This document shows positions 42,920 to 51,192 of a stretch of DNA of 64,000 bases, one piece after another. The notes under the pieces are model-generated. The model was not told the origin of the DNA. It did not search any database and saw only the letters and a program-made list of their open reading frames with translations. This DNA comes from Parasporobacterium sp. Lineage in GTDB: Bacteria > Bacillota > Clostridia > Lachnospirales > Lachnospiraceae. Position 1 is the first letter of the stretch. Every line of letters begins with the position of its first letter. The stretch covers positions 1-64,000 of the forward strand of contig JAFUBX010000035.1 in NCBI GenBank assembly GCA_017459985.1. The letters run 5' to 3'. The translations under genes and the position numbers were made by a program.

Positions 42920-44560
42920 ATGAGAGAAGATATGAAAAAGAATCAAAAGAAGTCTGCAAAAGGAATGGCAATCACGACGATCGTAGTTGTTGCATTAGTC
43001 GGAATTTCAGTATGTTCGTTGTATTCTTTGGCAAATCAGAAAAATAAAGTTGAGAATCCGGCAGGAACCATCGCAGAGACCGAAGGCGCAGCAGCTGCAG
43101 TCGGCAAGCTCGTTCAGGCAGAGACTGTTCCGGAAGTCTATCCGGAATATGACTATGAAGCTTATGAAACTTATGAAGAAGTCTATGAAGCTCCCGCCGA
43201 GATCGTTTCCGTCGATACGGAGATCGTGGTCGTGGACAGCGTCATTGATTTTGCTGCAGCAGAAGAAGAGCCGGCAGTTGTTGAGGAAGTATTCCAGGAA
43301 GCAGCTGTTGTGGAAGAGCCTGTCGCTCTTGCAGTTCTGAACACCGAACCCGTCTTTGTGGAAGAGTACGTGGAAGAAGTCTATGAAGAGCCGGTTCCGG
43401 AGCTGGTGGTTTATGATGTTCCTGTTACCGAGCTGGTCGTTTATGAAGAACCCCAGGTGGAAGAACCTGTTTACGAAGAGCCCGAAGAGGAGCCCGTTTA
43501 TGAAGAAGCTCCTGTGATCGAAGAATCCCCGGTAATCGAAGAGGCCCCGGCTGTCGAAGAACAGCCTGAGGAAGAGGCCGTTTACGAAGAGATTTCGGAA
43601 GAGCCGGTTTACGAAGAAGTTCCGGTGATTGAGGAAGAGCCCGTTTACGAGGAACCTGCTTACGAAGAGCCTGTTTATGAGGAGCCCGTATACGAAGAAC
43701 CGGTTTATGAGGAAGTTGTAGAAGAAACTCCGGCAGAAGAAGTTTACGTTGAGGAGCTCCCGGTTGTTGAGGAAGTTCCGGCTGAACCGGCGGAAGAAGA
43801 GATTCCTGCGATTGAGGAGACTTCGGCTGCAGAAGCTCCGGTTGAAGAGACTCCGACCGCAGAAGCTCCGGCAGAGGAAGAGACTGCAGCTCCCGCCCAG
43901 ACAGTGACCACTGTCACCGGTGAGGTTTCCGAAGTCAGACAGGATCTGGTGGATCTTGCTGCAAGCCGCGTAGGCGTTACCCCGTATGTGTGGGCCGGCA
44001 GATCACTGGAGACCGGTACGGACTGCTCCGGATTCGTAAACCTGATTTATGACAATTTCGGATACTATGCATCTGCAGGTTCTGATGATTATCAGTACAA
44101 CACCGGAAGCTGGGGAACCCAGATCAGCTATGATGAACTTCTTCCGGGCGATGTGGTTGTCTACTACAACGGCGGACACGTTGGCATCTACGGCGGCGAG
44201 GACGAGTCCGGCAATGATATCGTGATCCACGATTCCAACGAGATCGACGGCGTTAAGGTTTCCGATATGTTCTATTCGACTCCGACCGCTTACGTAAGGA
44301 TCCTTGATGATGTGGAAGTTGAGAATCCGGTTGATTATTCCAACGTCTACTATGAAGAGGAAGATACCGACGAGGAGATCTACACCGAAGAAGAAACCTC
44401 TTACGAAACCTTTGAAGAAGAGACCTACTTTGCAGGAGCCGATGAGGAGGACGAGGACTCCGAGTCCTATACCGGTGACAATGTTTACGAAGAGATCACC
44501 TGGGATTCCTGGGATGAGGGAGATTACTCCTGGGGCTATGACGAAGATTACGGCTATTGA
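42920..44560 (+). CDS. Membrane-anchored NlpC/P60 endopeptidase with E/P/V/Y-rich stalk
   Basis: 546 residues: a basic N-terminus, one hydrophobic helix at about 18-38, and a stalk of about 280 residues built from repeated EEPVYEEP-like units. The NlpC/P60 domain (about 335-460) has catalytic C369 (TDCSGFVNLIY), H420 (GGHVGIYGG) and H437 (VIHDSNE). The C-terminal tail of about 85 residues is very rich in Glu, Asp and Tyr. It should hydrolyse peptidoglycan peptides outside the membrane. GGAAGAG sits only two bases before ATG 42920, so ATG 42932 is a possible alternative. A long AT-rich regulatory region precedes it and a strong terminator follows. Confidence 0.9.
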   Translation: MREDMKKNQKKSAKGMAITTIVVVALVGISVCSLYSLANQKNKVENPAGTIAETEGAAAAVGKLVQAETVPEVYPEYDYEAYETYEEVYEAPAEIVSVDTEIVVVDSVIDFAAAEEEPAVVEEVFQEAAVVEEPVALAVLNTEPVFVEEYVEEVYEEPVPELVVYDVPVTELVVYEEPQVEEPVYEEPEEEPVYEEAPVIEESPVIEEAPAVEEQPEEEAVYEEISEEPVYEEVPVIEEEPVYEEPAYEEPVYEEPVYEEPVYEEVVEETPAEEVYVEELPVVEEVPAEPAEEEIPAIEETSAAEAPVEETPTAEAPAEEETAAPAQTVTTVTGEVSEVRQDLVDLAASRVGVTPYVWAGRSLETGTDCSGFVNLIYDNFGYYASAGSDDYQYNTGSWGTQISYDELLPGDVVVYYNGGHVGIYGGEDESGNDIVIHDSNEIDGVKVSDMFYSTPTAYVRILDDVEVENPVDYSNVYYEEEDTDEEIYTEEETSYETFEEETYFAGADEEDEDSESYTGDNVYEEITWDSWDEGDYSWGYDEDYGY

Positions 44561-44579
44561 TCCATATTTTATAAAGTCC

Positions 44580-44610
44580 AGAGCTGTCACAAGGTGGCAG
44601 CTCTTTTTTA
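44580..44610 (+). terminator. Rho-independent terminator of the NlpC/P60 gene
   Basis: AGAGCTGTCAC (44580-44590) pairs with GTGGCAGCTCT (44593-44603), allowing one G-T pair, around an AAG loop and is followed directly by TTTTTT. It separates the wall-enzyme gene from purA. Confidence 0.85.
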
Positions 44611-44638
44611 ATGGAGCGTCCAAAAAAGCGGATGCAAG

Positions 44639-44667
44639 TTGACAGAGGAAAGCATATTAAATATAAT
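44639..44667 (+). promoter_or_regulatory. Consensus sigma-A promoter of purA
   Basis: TTGACA at 44639-44644 and TATAAT at 44662-44667 have exactly 17 bases between them. This is a full-consensus promoter about 60 bases upstream of purA. No purine riboswitch is recognisable in the short leader. Confidence 0.9.
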
Positions 44668-44727
44668 TTCTAAGTTGTAAAGACTTGTTGCCAATATGGA
44701 AAACAAACATAGATTGGAGAAATAAAA

Positions 44728-46002
44728 ATGTCAAATTGCGCAATTGTTGGAATCAACTGGGGTGACGAAGGAAAGGGCCGGATGGTCGATCTGCTGACGC
44801 AGGATTATGATGTGGTTGTCCGTTATCAGGGCGGCGGAAATGCCGGTCATACTGTGGAGAATGAATTCGGCAAGTTTGCTCTGCATCTGCTTCCCTCCGG
44901 AATTTTCCGTCCCGGTGTCATGAATATTCTGGGAAACGGAGTCGCCGTAGACCTGGAAAGCCTTTGGGATGAAATGACAACGGTCATGGATCAGGGGATT
45001 TCCCTGACGCCGGAGAATTTCCGCATCAGTGACAGAGCATCCCTGCTGCTTCCCTGGCACCGGATGCTGGATGGCCTGGAGGAAGCCAGATTGAAAGACA
45101 AAAAATATGGTTCCACAAAGCAGGGGATCGCACCGTTTTATTCCGACAAATATCAGAAGAAAACGATTCTGGCGGGAGAGCTGTTCTATCCGGAACAGCT
45201 GCAGGAACGTCTGGAAGGTCTTTTGGAATGGAAGAACCTGACGCTGACCGGCGTGTACGGTGCAGAACCATTTACTATGGATCAGCTGATGGCATGGATC
45301 GATGAGTTTGGAGGCAAGCTGAAACCATTTATCTGTGATACCGGTAAATACCTGAGACAAGCCCAGTCAGACGGAAAACGGATCCTGTTTGAGGCCCAGC
45401 TGGGAGCCCTGAGAGATCTGGATTTCGGTATTTATCCATATACAACGTCCTCCAACGCAATTGCAGCTTACGCACCGGTGGGATCCGGACTGACTTCCGC
45501 AAAGATTGATACGGTGGTGGGGGTCGTCAAGGCATATTCCACCTGTGTGGGGGAAGGCCCCTTCGTCTGTGAAATGTTCGGACCGGAAGCGGATAAGCTC
45601 CGGGAAGAGGGTCATGAGTATGGTGCAAAGACCGGGCGTCCCCGTCGTGTCGGCCCGCTGGATATCGTGGCAACCCGTTACGGCGTGCAGATTCAGGGAG
45701 CAACAGACATCGCCCTGACTAAACTGGACGTGTTAAGCTATATGGATCAGATTCCGGTTTGTACCCACTACGAACTGAATGGAGAGCAGACGGATGATTT
45801 TGTATTTCCGGCAGCACAGGATCTGGCAAAACCGGTGATCGAATACGTTCCCGGCTGGGGAACGGATATTTCCGGGATCCGGACCTGGGAGGAACTTCCG
45901 GAGAATGCCAGAAACTATGTGCTGATGGTGGAGGAAGCCATTGGCTGCCATATCACCTATGTGTCCGTCGGCCCGGAGCGGGATGCTTACATTAAGAGAT
46001 AG
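44728..46002 (+). CDS. purA: Adenylosuccinate synthetase
   Basis: 424 residues, cytoplasmic. It joins IMP and aspartate using GTP to make adenylosuccinate, the first step from IMP to AMP. The GTP-binding start is VGINWGDEGKGRMVDLL, followed by RYQGGGNAGHTVEN and the later GAKTGRPRRVGPLD region. Family size is normal. A TTGGAG site precedes the ATG. It heads a purine group with purB and guaA. Confidence 0.97.
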   Translation: MSNCAIVGINWGDEGKGRMVDLLTQDYDVVVRYQGGGNAGHTVENEFGKFALHLLPSGIFRPGVMNILGNGVAVDLESLWDEMTTVMDQGISLTPENFRISDRASLLLPWHRMLDGLEEARLKDKKYGSTKQGIAPFYSDKYQKKTILAGELFYPEQLQERLEGLLEWKNLTLTGVYGAEPFTMDQLMAWIDEFGGKLKPFICDTGKYLRQAQSDGKRILFEAQLGALRDLDFGIYPYTTSSNAIAAYAPVGSGLTSAKIDTVVGVVKAYSTCVGEGPFVCEMFGPEADKLREEGHEYGAKTGRPRRVGPLDIVATRYGVQIQGATDIALTKLDVLSYMDQIPVCTHYELNGEQTDDFVFPAAQDLAKPVIEYVPGWGTDISGIRTWEELPENARNYVLMVEEAIGCHITYVSVGPERDAYIKR

Positions 46003-46037
46003 AGCCGCAGACAACCGCGGCGGAATGGAGAAATACT

Positions 46038-47453
46038 ATGACGAACAAATATGAATCCCCCTTATCCTCCCGATACGCATCCGCGTACATGCTGGATCTG
46101 TTTTCGGCGCAGACCCGGATCCGGACCTGGCGGAGGCTGTGGGTGGCGCTGGCAAGGGCAGAGCATAACCTGGGGCTTAATATTACAGAAGAGCAGATCA
46201 GGGAAATGGAAGCGCACCTGGACGATATCGATTTTGAATGTGCTGCCAGAAGAGAAAAGGAAGTCCGCCACGATGTCATGGCTCATGTGTATACCTATGG
46301 CCAGGCCGCACCGTCGGCAGCCGGCATTATCCATCTGGGGGCGACCAGCTGCTATGTCACCGATAATGCAGATCTGGTGATCTACAGGGATGGCTTGACC
46401 TATCTGCGGGGCGAGCTTCTGAAGGTGATCGCCAATCTGGCGGATTTCGCAGAGAAATACAAATCCCTTCCGACCCTGGGGTATACCCATTACCAGCCGG
46501 CGCAGCTGGTGACCGTCGGCAAACGGGCAACGCTCTGGCTGCAGGATTTTGTGACGGATCTGGAGGAACTGGATTTTGTAGTGGAACATCTTCCGTTCCT
46601 GGGATGCCGCGGAACCACAGGAACCGAAGCCAGTTTCATGGAACTGTTCGATGGGGATGAGAGTAAGATCCGGGAAATGAACCGGCAGATCTGCGAAGAG
46701 TTCGGCTTTACGAAGATCTTCCCGGTCTGCGGACAGACCTATCCCAGAAAACTGGACAGCCGTATCCTGAATGTTCTGAGCAGCATTGCCCAGAGCTGCT
46801 ACCGCATGGCCAATGATATCCGGTTGCTGCAGCATGACCGGCAGGTGGAAGAACCCTTTGAGAAGAATCAGATCGGATCCTCCGCCATGCCCTACAAGAG
46901 AAATCCCATGCGTTCGGAGCGGATCTGTTCTCTGTCCAGATATCTGATGGCGGATGCCTCCAATGCGGCCATGACTGCATCTGTGCAGTGGCTGGAAAGA
47001 ACTCTGGATGACTCCGCGAACCGGAGAATCTCCCTTCCGGAAGGATTCCTGTGCGCCGATGCCATCCTTCGGCTGGCCCAGAATGTTTCTGACGGACTGG
47101 TTGTCAACGAGAAGATCGTGGAACGTACGGTGAATGAATACCTTCCCTTTATCGCAACGGAAAATATTATGATGGAGGGGGTTCGCCGGGGAGGCAATCG
47201 CCAGGAACTCCACGAGATCATCCGGGAATGCTCCATGAAGGCCACGGCCAATATGAAAAACGGGCTTCCCTGCAATCTGCTGTCCCTTCTTGCCGGTGAA
47301 CCCGCATTTCACATGACGGAGGAAGAACTGACCGCCGCGCTGGATCCCAGCGCTTATATCGGCCGCTGCCCGGCTCAGGTGGAGGAATTCCTGGCAGAGA
47401 TAAGGCCGCTGATCAAAGACGTCCGGAAAGATACCGCGGAGATTAACCTGTAA
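46038..47453 (+). CDS. purB: Adenylosuccinate lyase
   Basis: 471 residues, fumarase/aspartase superfamily. It cleaves adenylosuccinate to AMP and fumarate and acts earlier in purine synthesis on SAICAR. The superfamily signature GSSAMPYKRNPMRSERI is present, as are HLGATSCYVTDN and GYTHYQPAQLVTVGKR with the catalytic-type histidine. A GGAG site at 46026-46029 sets the start. It follows purA by 35 bases in the same operon. Confidence 0.97.
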   Translation: MTNKYESPLSSRYASAYMLDLFSAQTRIRTWRRLWVALARAEHNLGLNITEEQIREMEAHLDDIDFECAARREKEVRHDVMAHVYTYGQAAPSAAGIIHLGATSCYVTDNADLVIYRDGLTYLRGELLKVIANLADFAEKYKSLPTLGYTHYQPAQLVTVGKRATLWLQDFVTDLEELDFVVEHLPFLGCRGTTGTEASFMELFDGDESKIREMNRQICEEFGFTKIFPVCGQTYPRKLDSRILNVLSSIAQSCYRMANDIRLLQHDRQVEEPFEKNQIGSSAMPYKRNPMRSERICSLSRYLMADASNAAMTASVQWLERTLDDSANRRISLPEGFLCADAILRLAQNVSDGLVVNEKIVERTVNEYLPFIATENIMMEGVRRGGNRQELHEIIRECSMKATANMKNGLPCNLLSLLAGEPAFHMTEEELTAALDPSAYIGRCPAQVEEFLAEIRPLIKDVRKDTAEINL

Positions 47454-47455
47454 TT

Positions 47456-47560
47456 AGAAAAAGCTTCCCAGGTCTTTTATCATCAGAAACAGAGAAAAAG
47501 CTGCACAGACCATTAATCATCAGCAGCAGAGAAAAAGCTGCACAGGTATTCTGTAATCGG
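47456..47560 (+). repeat. Short tandem repeat between purB and guaA
   Basis: Three imperfect units of about 36 bases begin at 47456, 47491 and 47528. Each contains AGAAAAAGCT followed in the last two by GCACAG, with ATCATCAG between units. There is no coding potential. It may be a remnant repeat or a transcript-processing region, and I see no terminator in it. Confidence 0.6.
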
Positions 47561-47607
47561 TAATACGATGGTCTTCCCTGCAGCGGAGAAATTTGGAAAA
47601 AGGATTT

Positions 47608-49140
47608 ATGGAGAAAATATTAGTATTGGATTTCGGCGGCCAATATAATCAGCTGATTGCCCGCCGGGTCCGGGATCATCATGTATATGCAGAAATCATG
47701 CCCTACAATGGGATCACAGTGGAGCAGATCAGGGAAGAAGGATACCGGGGAATCATTTTCACCGGCGGCCCCAACAGCGTCTATGATAATACGTCGCCCC
47801 ATTATGATCCGGCGGTACTGGATCTGGGAATTCCGATTCTCGGGATCTGCTATGGCTGCCAGCTGATCGCTTATATGGCCGGCGGAAGGATTGAAGGGGC
47901 CATGGAATCTTCGGAATATGGCATGGTGACCTTGTACAGCGGTCCTTCTGTTCTTTATGACGGAATCCCGGACGAGAGCATCGTCTGGATGAGTCATACG
48001 GATTACGTAAACCGTCTTCCGGAGGATTATACGATCACGGGAACCACAGCCAAATGCCCCTGTGCTTCCATGGAAAATGCCTCCCGCAATATTTACGGAG
48101 TGCAGTTCCATCCGGAGGTGACCCATTCCCAATATGGGAATCAGATCTTGTACAACTTCCTGTATAAGGTCTGCAAATGCAGCGGCGACTGGAAAATGGA
48201 ACATTTCATCGACGATACGGTGGAGCAGCTGCGGGAAAAGATCGGAAATAAAGGCGTGGTGCTGGGACTTTCCGGCGGGGTTGACTCCTCTGTGGCAGCC
48301 GCCCTGTTGTCCAGGGCTGTTGGAAAACAGCTGACCTGCGTGTTTGTGGATCAGGGACTGATGCGCAAGGATGAGGGAGATTTTGTTGAAAACACCTTTA
48401 CCCGTCTGTTTGATATGAACTTTGTACGGGTTAATTGCCAGGAAGCGTTTCTGGAGAAACTGAAAGGGGTCTCAGAACCGGAAGAGAAACGCCGGATCAT
48501 CGGAACGGAATTTTACAAAGTGTTCTGGGAAGAGGTCCGGGCCCGTTACAGCGGAGGCTATTTTGCCCAGGGTACGATCTATCCGGACCGTATCGAGAGC
48601 GGCAAGGGTGACGCCGCCACCATCAAGACCCATCACAATCAGGTAAAAATGCCGGAGGACATCACCTTCGACGGCGTCATCGAGCCTCTACAGGACCTGT
48701 TCAAGGACGAGGTACGCAAGGTCGGGGAGAAGCTCGGGCTTCCCCGGGATCTGGTCTGGAGGCAGCCCTTCCCGGGACCGGGCCTCGGTGTCCGTGTAAT
48801 CGGCGAAGTGACCGCTGAGAGGATCCGGATCCTTCAGGAGGCGGACTGGGTGCTTCGGGATGAAGTGGCCCGTTCCGGATATGACGAGAAGCTGGCCCAG
48901 TTCTTCGCCGTGCTGCCCGGAGTGAAAACAGTAGGCGTCATGGGCGATCACCGGACCTATGAAGAGCTGATCGCGATCCGCGCCGTGACCACCGACGATT
49001 TCATGACCGCTGACTGGGCGAAGATCCCCTATGATCTTCTGGGCCGGATCTCAAACCGGATCATCAACGAAGTCGAGCACGTCAACCGGGTCGTTTACGA
49101 TATCACCCAGAAGCCTCCGGGAACCGTGGAGTGGGAATAG
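47608..49140 (+). CDS. guaA: GMP synthase (glutamine-hydrolysing)
   Basis: About 510 residues. A class I glutamine amidotransferase domain (nucleophile C81 in GICYGCQLIAY, then VQFHPEVTHS) is followed by an ATP-pyrophosphatase domain with LSGGVDSSVAAALL and the C-terminal dimer domain ending KPPGTVEWE. It converts XMP to GMP. ATG 47608 is chosen for its AAAAGG site at 47597-47602; a TTG at 47593 would add five residues. No guaB is present in the window. Confidence 0.97.
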   Translation: MEKILVLDFGGQYNQLIARRVRDHHVYAEIMPYNGITVEQIREEGYRGIIFTGGPNSVYDNTSPHYDPAVLDLGIPILGICYGCQLIAYMAGGRIEGAMESSEYGMVTLYSGPSVLYDGIPDESIVWMSHTDYVNRLPEDYTITGTTAKCPCASMENASRNIYGVQFHPEVTHSQYGNQILYNFLYKVCKCSGDWKMEHFIDDTVEQLREKIGNKGVVLGLSGGVDSSVAAALLSRAVGKQLTCVFVDQGLMRKDEGDFVENTFTRLFDMNFVRVNCQEAFLEKLKGVSEPEEKRRIIGTEFYKVFWEEVRARYSGGYFAQGTIYPDRIESGKGDAATIKTHHNQVKMPEDITFDGVIEPLQDLFKDEVRKVGEKLGLPRDLVWRQPFPGPGLGVRVIGEVTAERIRILQEADWVLRDEVARSGYDEKLAQFFAVLPGVKTVGVMGDHRTYEELIAIRAVTTDDFMTADWAKIPYDLLGRISNRIINEVEHVNRVVYDITQKPPGTVEWE

Positions 49141-49148
49141 CATTCGAA

Positions 49149-49190
49149 CCCCGCACTCCCTTTGTATTAAAAGGGCTTGCGGGGATTTTT
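49149..49190 (+). terminator. Rho-independent terminator of guaA
   Basis: CCCCGCA (49149-49155) pairs with TGCGGGG (49178-49184), with inner CCCTTT/AAAGGG pairing, followed by ATTTTT. It isolates the purine operon from the accessory patch that follows. Confidence 0.85.
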
Positions 49191-49199
49191 ATGCCAGGT

Positions 49200-49249
49200 T
49201 TGACTCAAACTATAACATTTGCTATAATAAATATGAAATAAATGTTATA
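49200..49249 (+). promoter_or_regulatory. Promoter and palindromic operator of the HTH-DUF3990 pair
   Basis: TTGACT (49200-49205) and TATAAT (49223-49228) are 17 bases apart. A perfect 10-base inverted repeat TATAACATTT (49211-49220) / AAATGTTATA (49240-49249) brackets the -10 box and start site, and its right arm touches the AGGAGG ribosome binding site. This is the usual layout of an autorepressed toxin-antitoxin operon. The helix-turn-helix of the first gene product is the obvious candidate to bind it. Confidence 0.8.
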
Positions 49250-49262
49250 AAGGAGGACCGCC

Positions 49263-50144
49263 ATGGAAAGCCTCATTTTCGAAATCAGAAGCCGATTGAA
49301 TGCCAGCCAGGATGACCTGGCAAAGATGGTCGGTGTCTCCTTCGCAACGGTGAACCGGTGGGAAAATGGCCATTCCATTCCAAACAAAGCAGCGCAGTTG
49401 CGTTTGTATGATGTTTGTAAAACACAGGGGGTCGATTTTGAAGATATTATCTGGAAAAAGATTGGGAAAACAGTATCCGGTCTGAATGTAGCTTCAGAAA
49501 GGTTGATTCTTTATCATGGCTCCAAATCCGGAATCAGGGGGCCAATTGCTCCGATCAGTAGAGAACGCTGTGACTTTGGCCGTGGTTTCTACATGGGTAC
49601 GGAACCATATCAGCCTTTAACGTTGATCAGTGACTTTGAGGATTCAAAGTTTTATGTGATCAGTCTGGATTTGACGGATCTGCGTGTTCGGAAGGTAAGC
49701 CCGGATATCGAATGGGCCCTGCTGGTAGCGTTTAACAGAGGGAAGATGGATGAAGCCAGAGGAACAGCAATGTATGATCGTTATATGCAGATGGCCAAAG
49801 GGTACGATGTGATTGTTGGAAGTATTGCAAACGACCGGATGTTTTATGTGCTGGACAACTTCTTCCTTGGGAATATCACGGATAAAGCACTTGTGATGAG
49901 TTTATCGGCGCTCCAACTGGGACAGCAGTATGTTGCGATCACCGGGAAGGCCTGTAAGCATGTAATTATTGAGACAGAAATAGAGTTATCCTATCTGGAA
50001 CGCATTTTCCTTCGCGATCTTAGTGAATCCAACCGCGTAAACGGCGTCAACCTGGCAAATGATATTTGCAGGAATTATCGCAGGGAAGGCAAGTTCTTTG
50101 ATGAGATTCTGAAAGAGGCAGCAGGAGGTGAAAACCGTGGATAG
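49263..50144 (+). CDS. HTH-XRE protein fused to DUF3990 (ADP-ribosyltransferase-like)
   Basis: 293 residues. Residues 1-60 are an XRE-type helix-turn-helix (LNASQDDLAKMVGVSFATVN with RWENG). From about residue 78 the DUF3990 pattern appears: LYHGSKSGIRGPI, CDFGRGFYMGTEP, and the later YDVIVGSIANDRMFY. DUF3990 proteins have an ADP-ribosyltransferase-like fold and often occur in toxin-antitoxin contexts. The DNA-binding domain is thus on the probable toxin. It overlaps the next gene by eight bases. The target is unknown. Confidence 0.75.
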   Translation: MESLIFEIRSRLNASQDDLAKMVGVSFATVNRWENGHSIPNKAAQLRLYDVCKTQGVDFEDIIWKKIGKTVSGLNVASERLILYHGSKSGIRGPIAPISRERCDFGRGFYMGTEPYQPLTLISDFEDSKFYVISLDLTDLRVRKVSPDIEWALLVAFNRGKMDEARGTAMYDRYMQMAKGYDVIVGSIANDRMFYVLDNFFLGNITDKALVMSLSALQLGQQYVAITGKACKHVIIETEIELSYLERIFLRDLSESNRVNGVNLANDICRNYRREGKFFDEILKEAAGGENRG

Positions 50145-50547
50145 TATTCAATTGAAACTTTGTGATATCCAGGGACGCCTATTCGAAAAATCGACTGCCT
50201 ACGCCAGCGAAAGTTTTATCCGGGATTTCATGAATTCGGAGGTAGCCAGGCATTTGGACTCTCCGTATAACAAGTTACAATGGATGGGCGAAGAATACCT
50301 CCTGGAAGAACTGAAAGACGAAAAAGAACTGAGCGTGGAAGGTGAAAAGTACAATCCGGATGTTCTGTACTGGATCGGATACCTGTACCGCTATTGGGCA
50401 AGTTCGCGAGGCGAAAGAAGCAAAAGAATCTATCGGCTGGCACCGGCAAAAACGTTGAAAAGAAATTATTTCGCGTTTCATACATTCGATCCTGATGTTG
50501 CGATCGATGATTTGATAGAGATAGGCAGACAAAGACAAACAAAATAG
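50137..50547 (+). CDS. Small protein, possible antitoxin partner of the DUF3990 protein
   Basis: 136 residues, soluble, no signal peptide, with alternating helical segments such as YWIGYLYRYWASS and HTFDPDVAIDDLIEI. GTG 50137 is preferred over GTG 50128 because AGGAGG lies at 50123-50128. The start is inside the end of the upstream gene, so the two are translated together. I do not recognise a named family. The antitoxin role rests on coupling and position only. Confidence 0.65.
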   Translation: MDSIQLKLCDIQGRLFEKSTAYASESFIRDFMNSEVARHLDSPYNKLQWMGEEYLLEELKDEKELSVEGEKYNPDVLYWIGYLYRYWASSRGERSKRIYRLAPAKTLKRNYFAFHTFDPDVAIDDLIEIGRQRQTK

Positions 50548-50565
50548 ATGGGATGAGGAATACTG

Positions 50566-50707
50566 ATGATAAACGAAACAATTCAGCAGCTGTTTGACCG
50601 GAAGTCCATCAGGGTTTATCTGGATAAAGATATTCCGGAAAAAGACAAGGCCTTGATCCTGCAGGCTGCGGTCCAGATCCGTCTTTCCCGCAGGAGGAAA
50701 ACGCTCT
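50566..50707 (+). pseudogene. Truncated nitroreductase gene (5' remnant)
   Basis: The first 38 or so codons match the N-terminus of nitroreductase-family flavoproteins (ETIQQLFDRKSIRVYLDKDI and ILQAAVQ). After about base 50678 the similarity ends, the reading frame continues into arginine-rich sequence, and then into repeat array 2 at 50708. The FMN-binding core and C-terminus are absent. It looks like a gene cut by deletion or by insertion of the array, and the remaining peptide cannot be functional as a nitroreductase. Confidence 0.7.
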
Positions 50708-50916
50708 ACCGCAATGCTGCAGTTTTTCGTCAGGCTCTGCCGAAAATCTCACGCAATGCTGCAGTTTTTCGGCAGAAGGTCCAGATTTTACCGCAATGCT
50801 GCAGTTTTTCGGCAGATTTTACCGCAATGCTGCAACTTTTCGGCAGACTTGCCGAAAATCTCACGCAATGCTGCAATTTTTCGGCAGCCCCTGTCGAAAA
50901 CATCGAGCATTGCGGT
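50708..50916. repeat. Short-repeat array 2 (CGCAATGCTGCA family)
   Basis: Five copies of CGCAATGCTGCA, most followed by TTTTTCGGCAG or a close variant. The outer ends are ACCGCAATGCT (50708-50718) and its exact reverse complement AGCATTGCGGT (50906-50916), as in array 1. The final unit is nearly identical in both arrays (CATCGAGCATTGCGG). Alternating CTGCCGAAAA and TTTTCGGCAG can form stems. It abuts the nitroreductase remnant. Confidence 0.85.
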
Positions 50917-50980
50917 AACCGACCGGAATGCGGGACTGCTAGGCAAAAAAATATCAATTCCTTTGCAAGATGCGGTTTTA

Positions 50981-51013
50981 TTGTATAATACAATCACCTG
51001 ATTGTGGTATAAT
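50981..51013 (+). promoter_or_regulatory. Palindrome-rich promoter region of the permease-kinase gene
   Basis: A perfect 13-base palindrome TTGTATAATACAA (50981-50993) runs into CAATCACCTGATTG (50991-51004), and a second TATAAT lies at 51008-51013. Two alternative -10 boxes with overlapping inverted repeats suggest regulated initiation about 180 bases upstream of the gene. Confidence 0.4.
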
Positions 51014-51192
51014 GCTGACTGTGGACGTGCGGGAAAGTATGCGGATCCGCAAGAGACGTGGACGCGCGGGAAAGACTGCAAATCCGGAGGAAAAACCGCA
51101 GAGCGTTACGCAAAAGATGCAAAAGATCCGAAGGATGCGAAAGATACAGAGACACAGCAGTGAACGTGAGGGATTGAAGGAGCAGGGCAGGA

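Noticed and set aside
50714-51001. Overlapping small proteins across repeat array 2 (and 35615-35987 across array 1)
   Set aside because: Open frames exist on both strands and in several phases because the repeat lacks stops. The peptides are just translated repeats and have no separate start signals.
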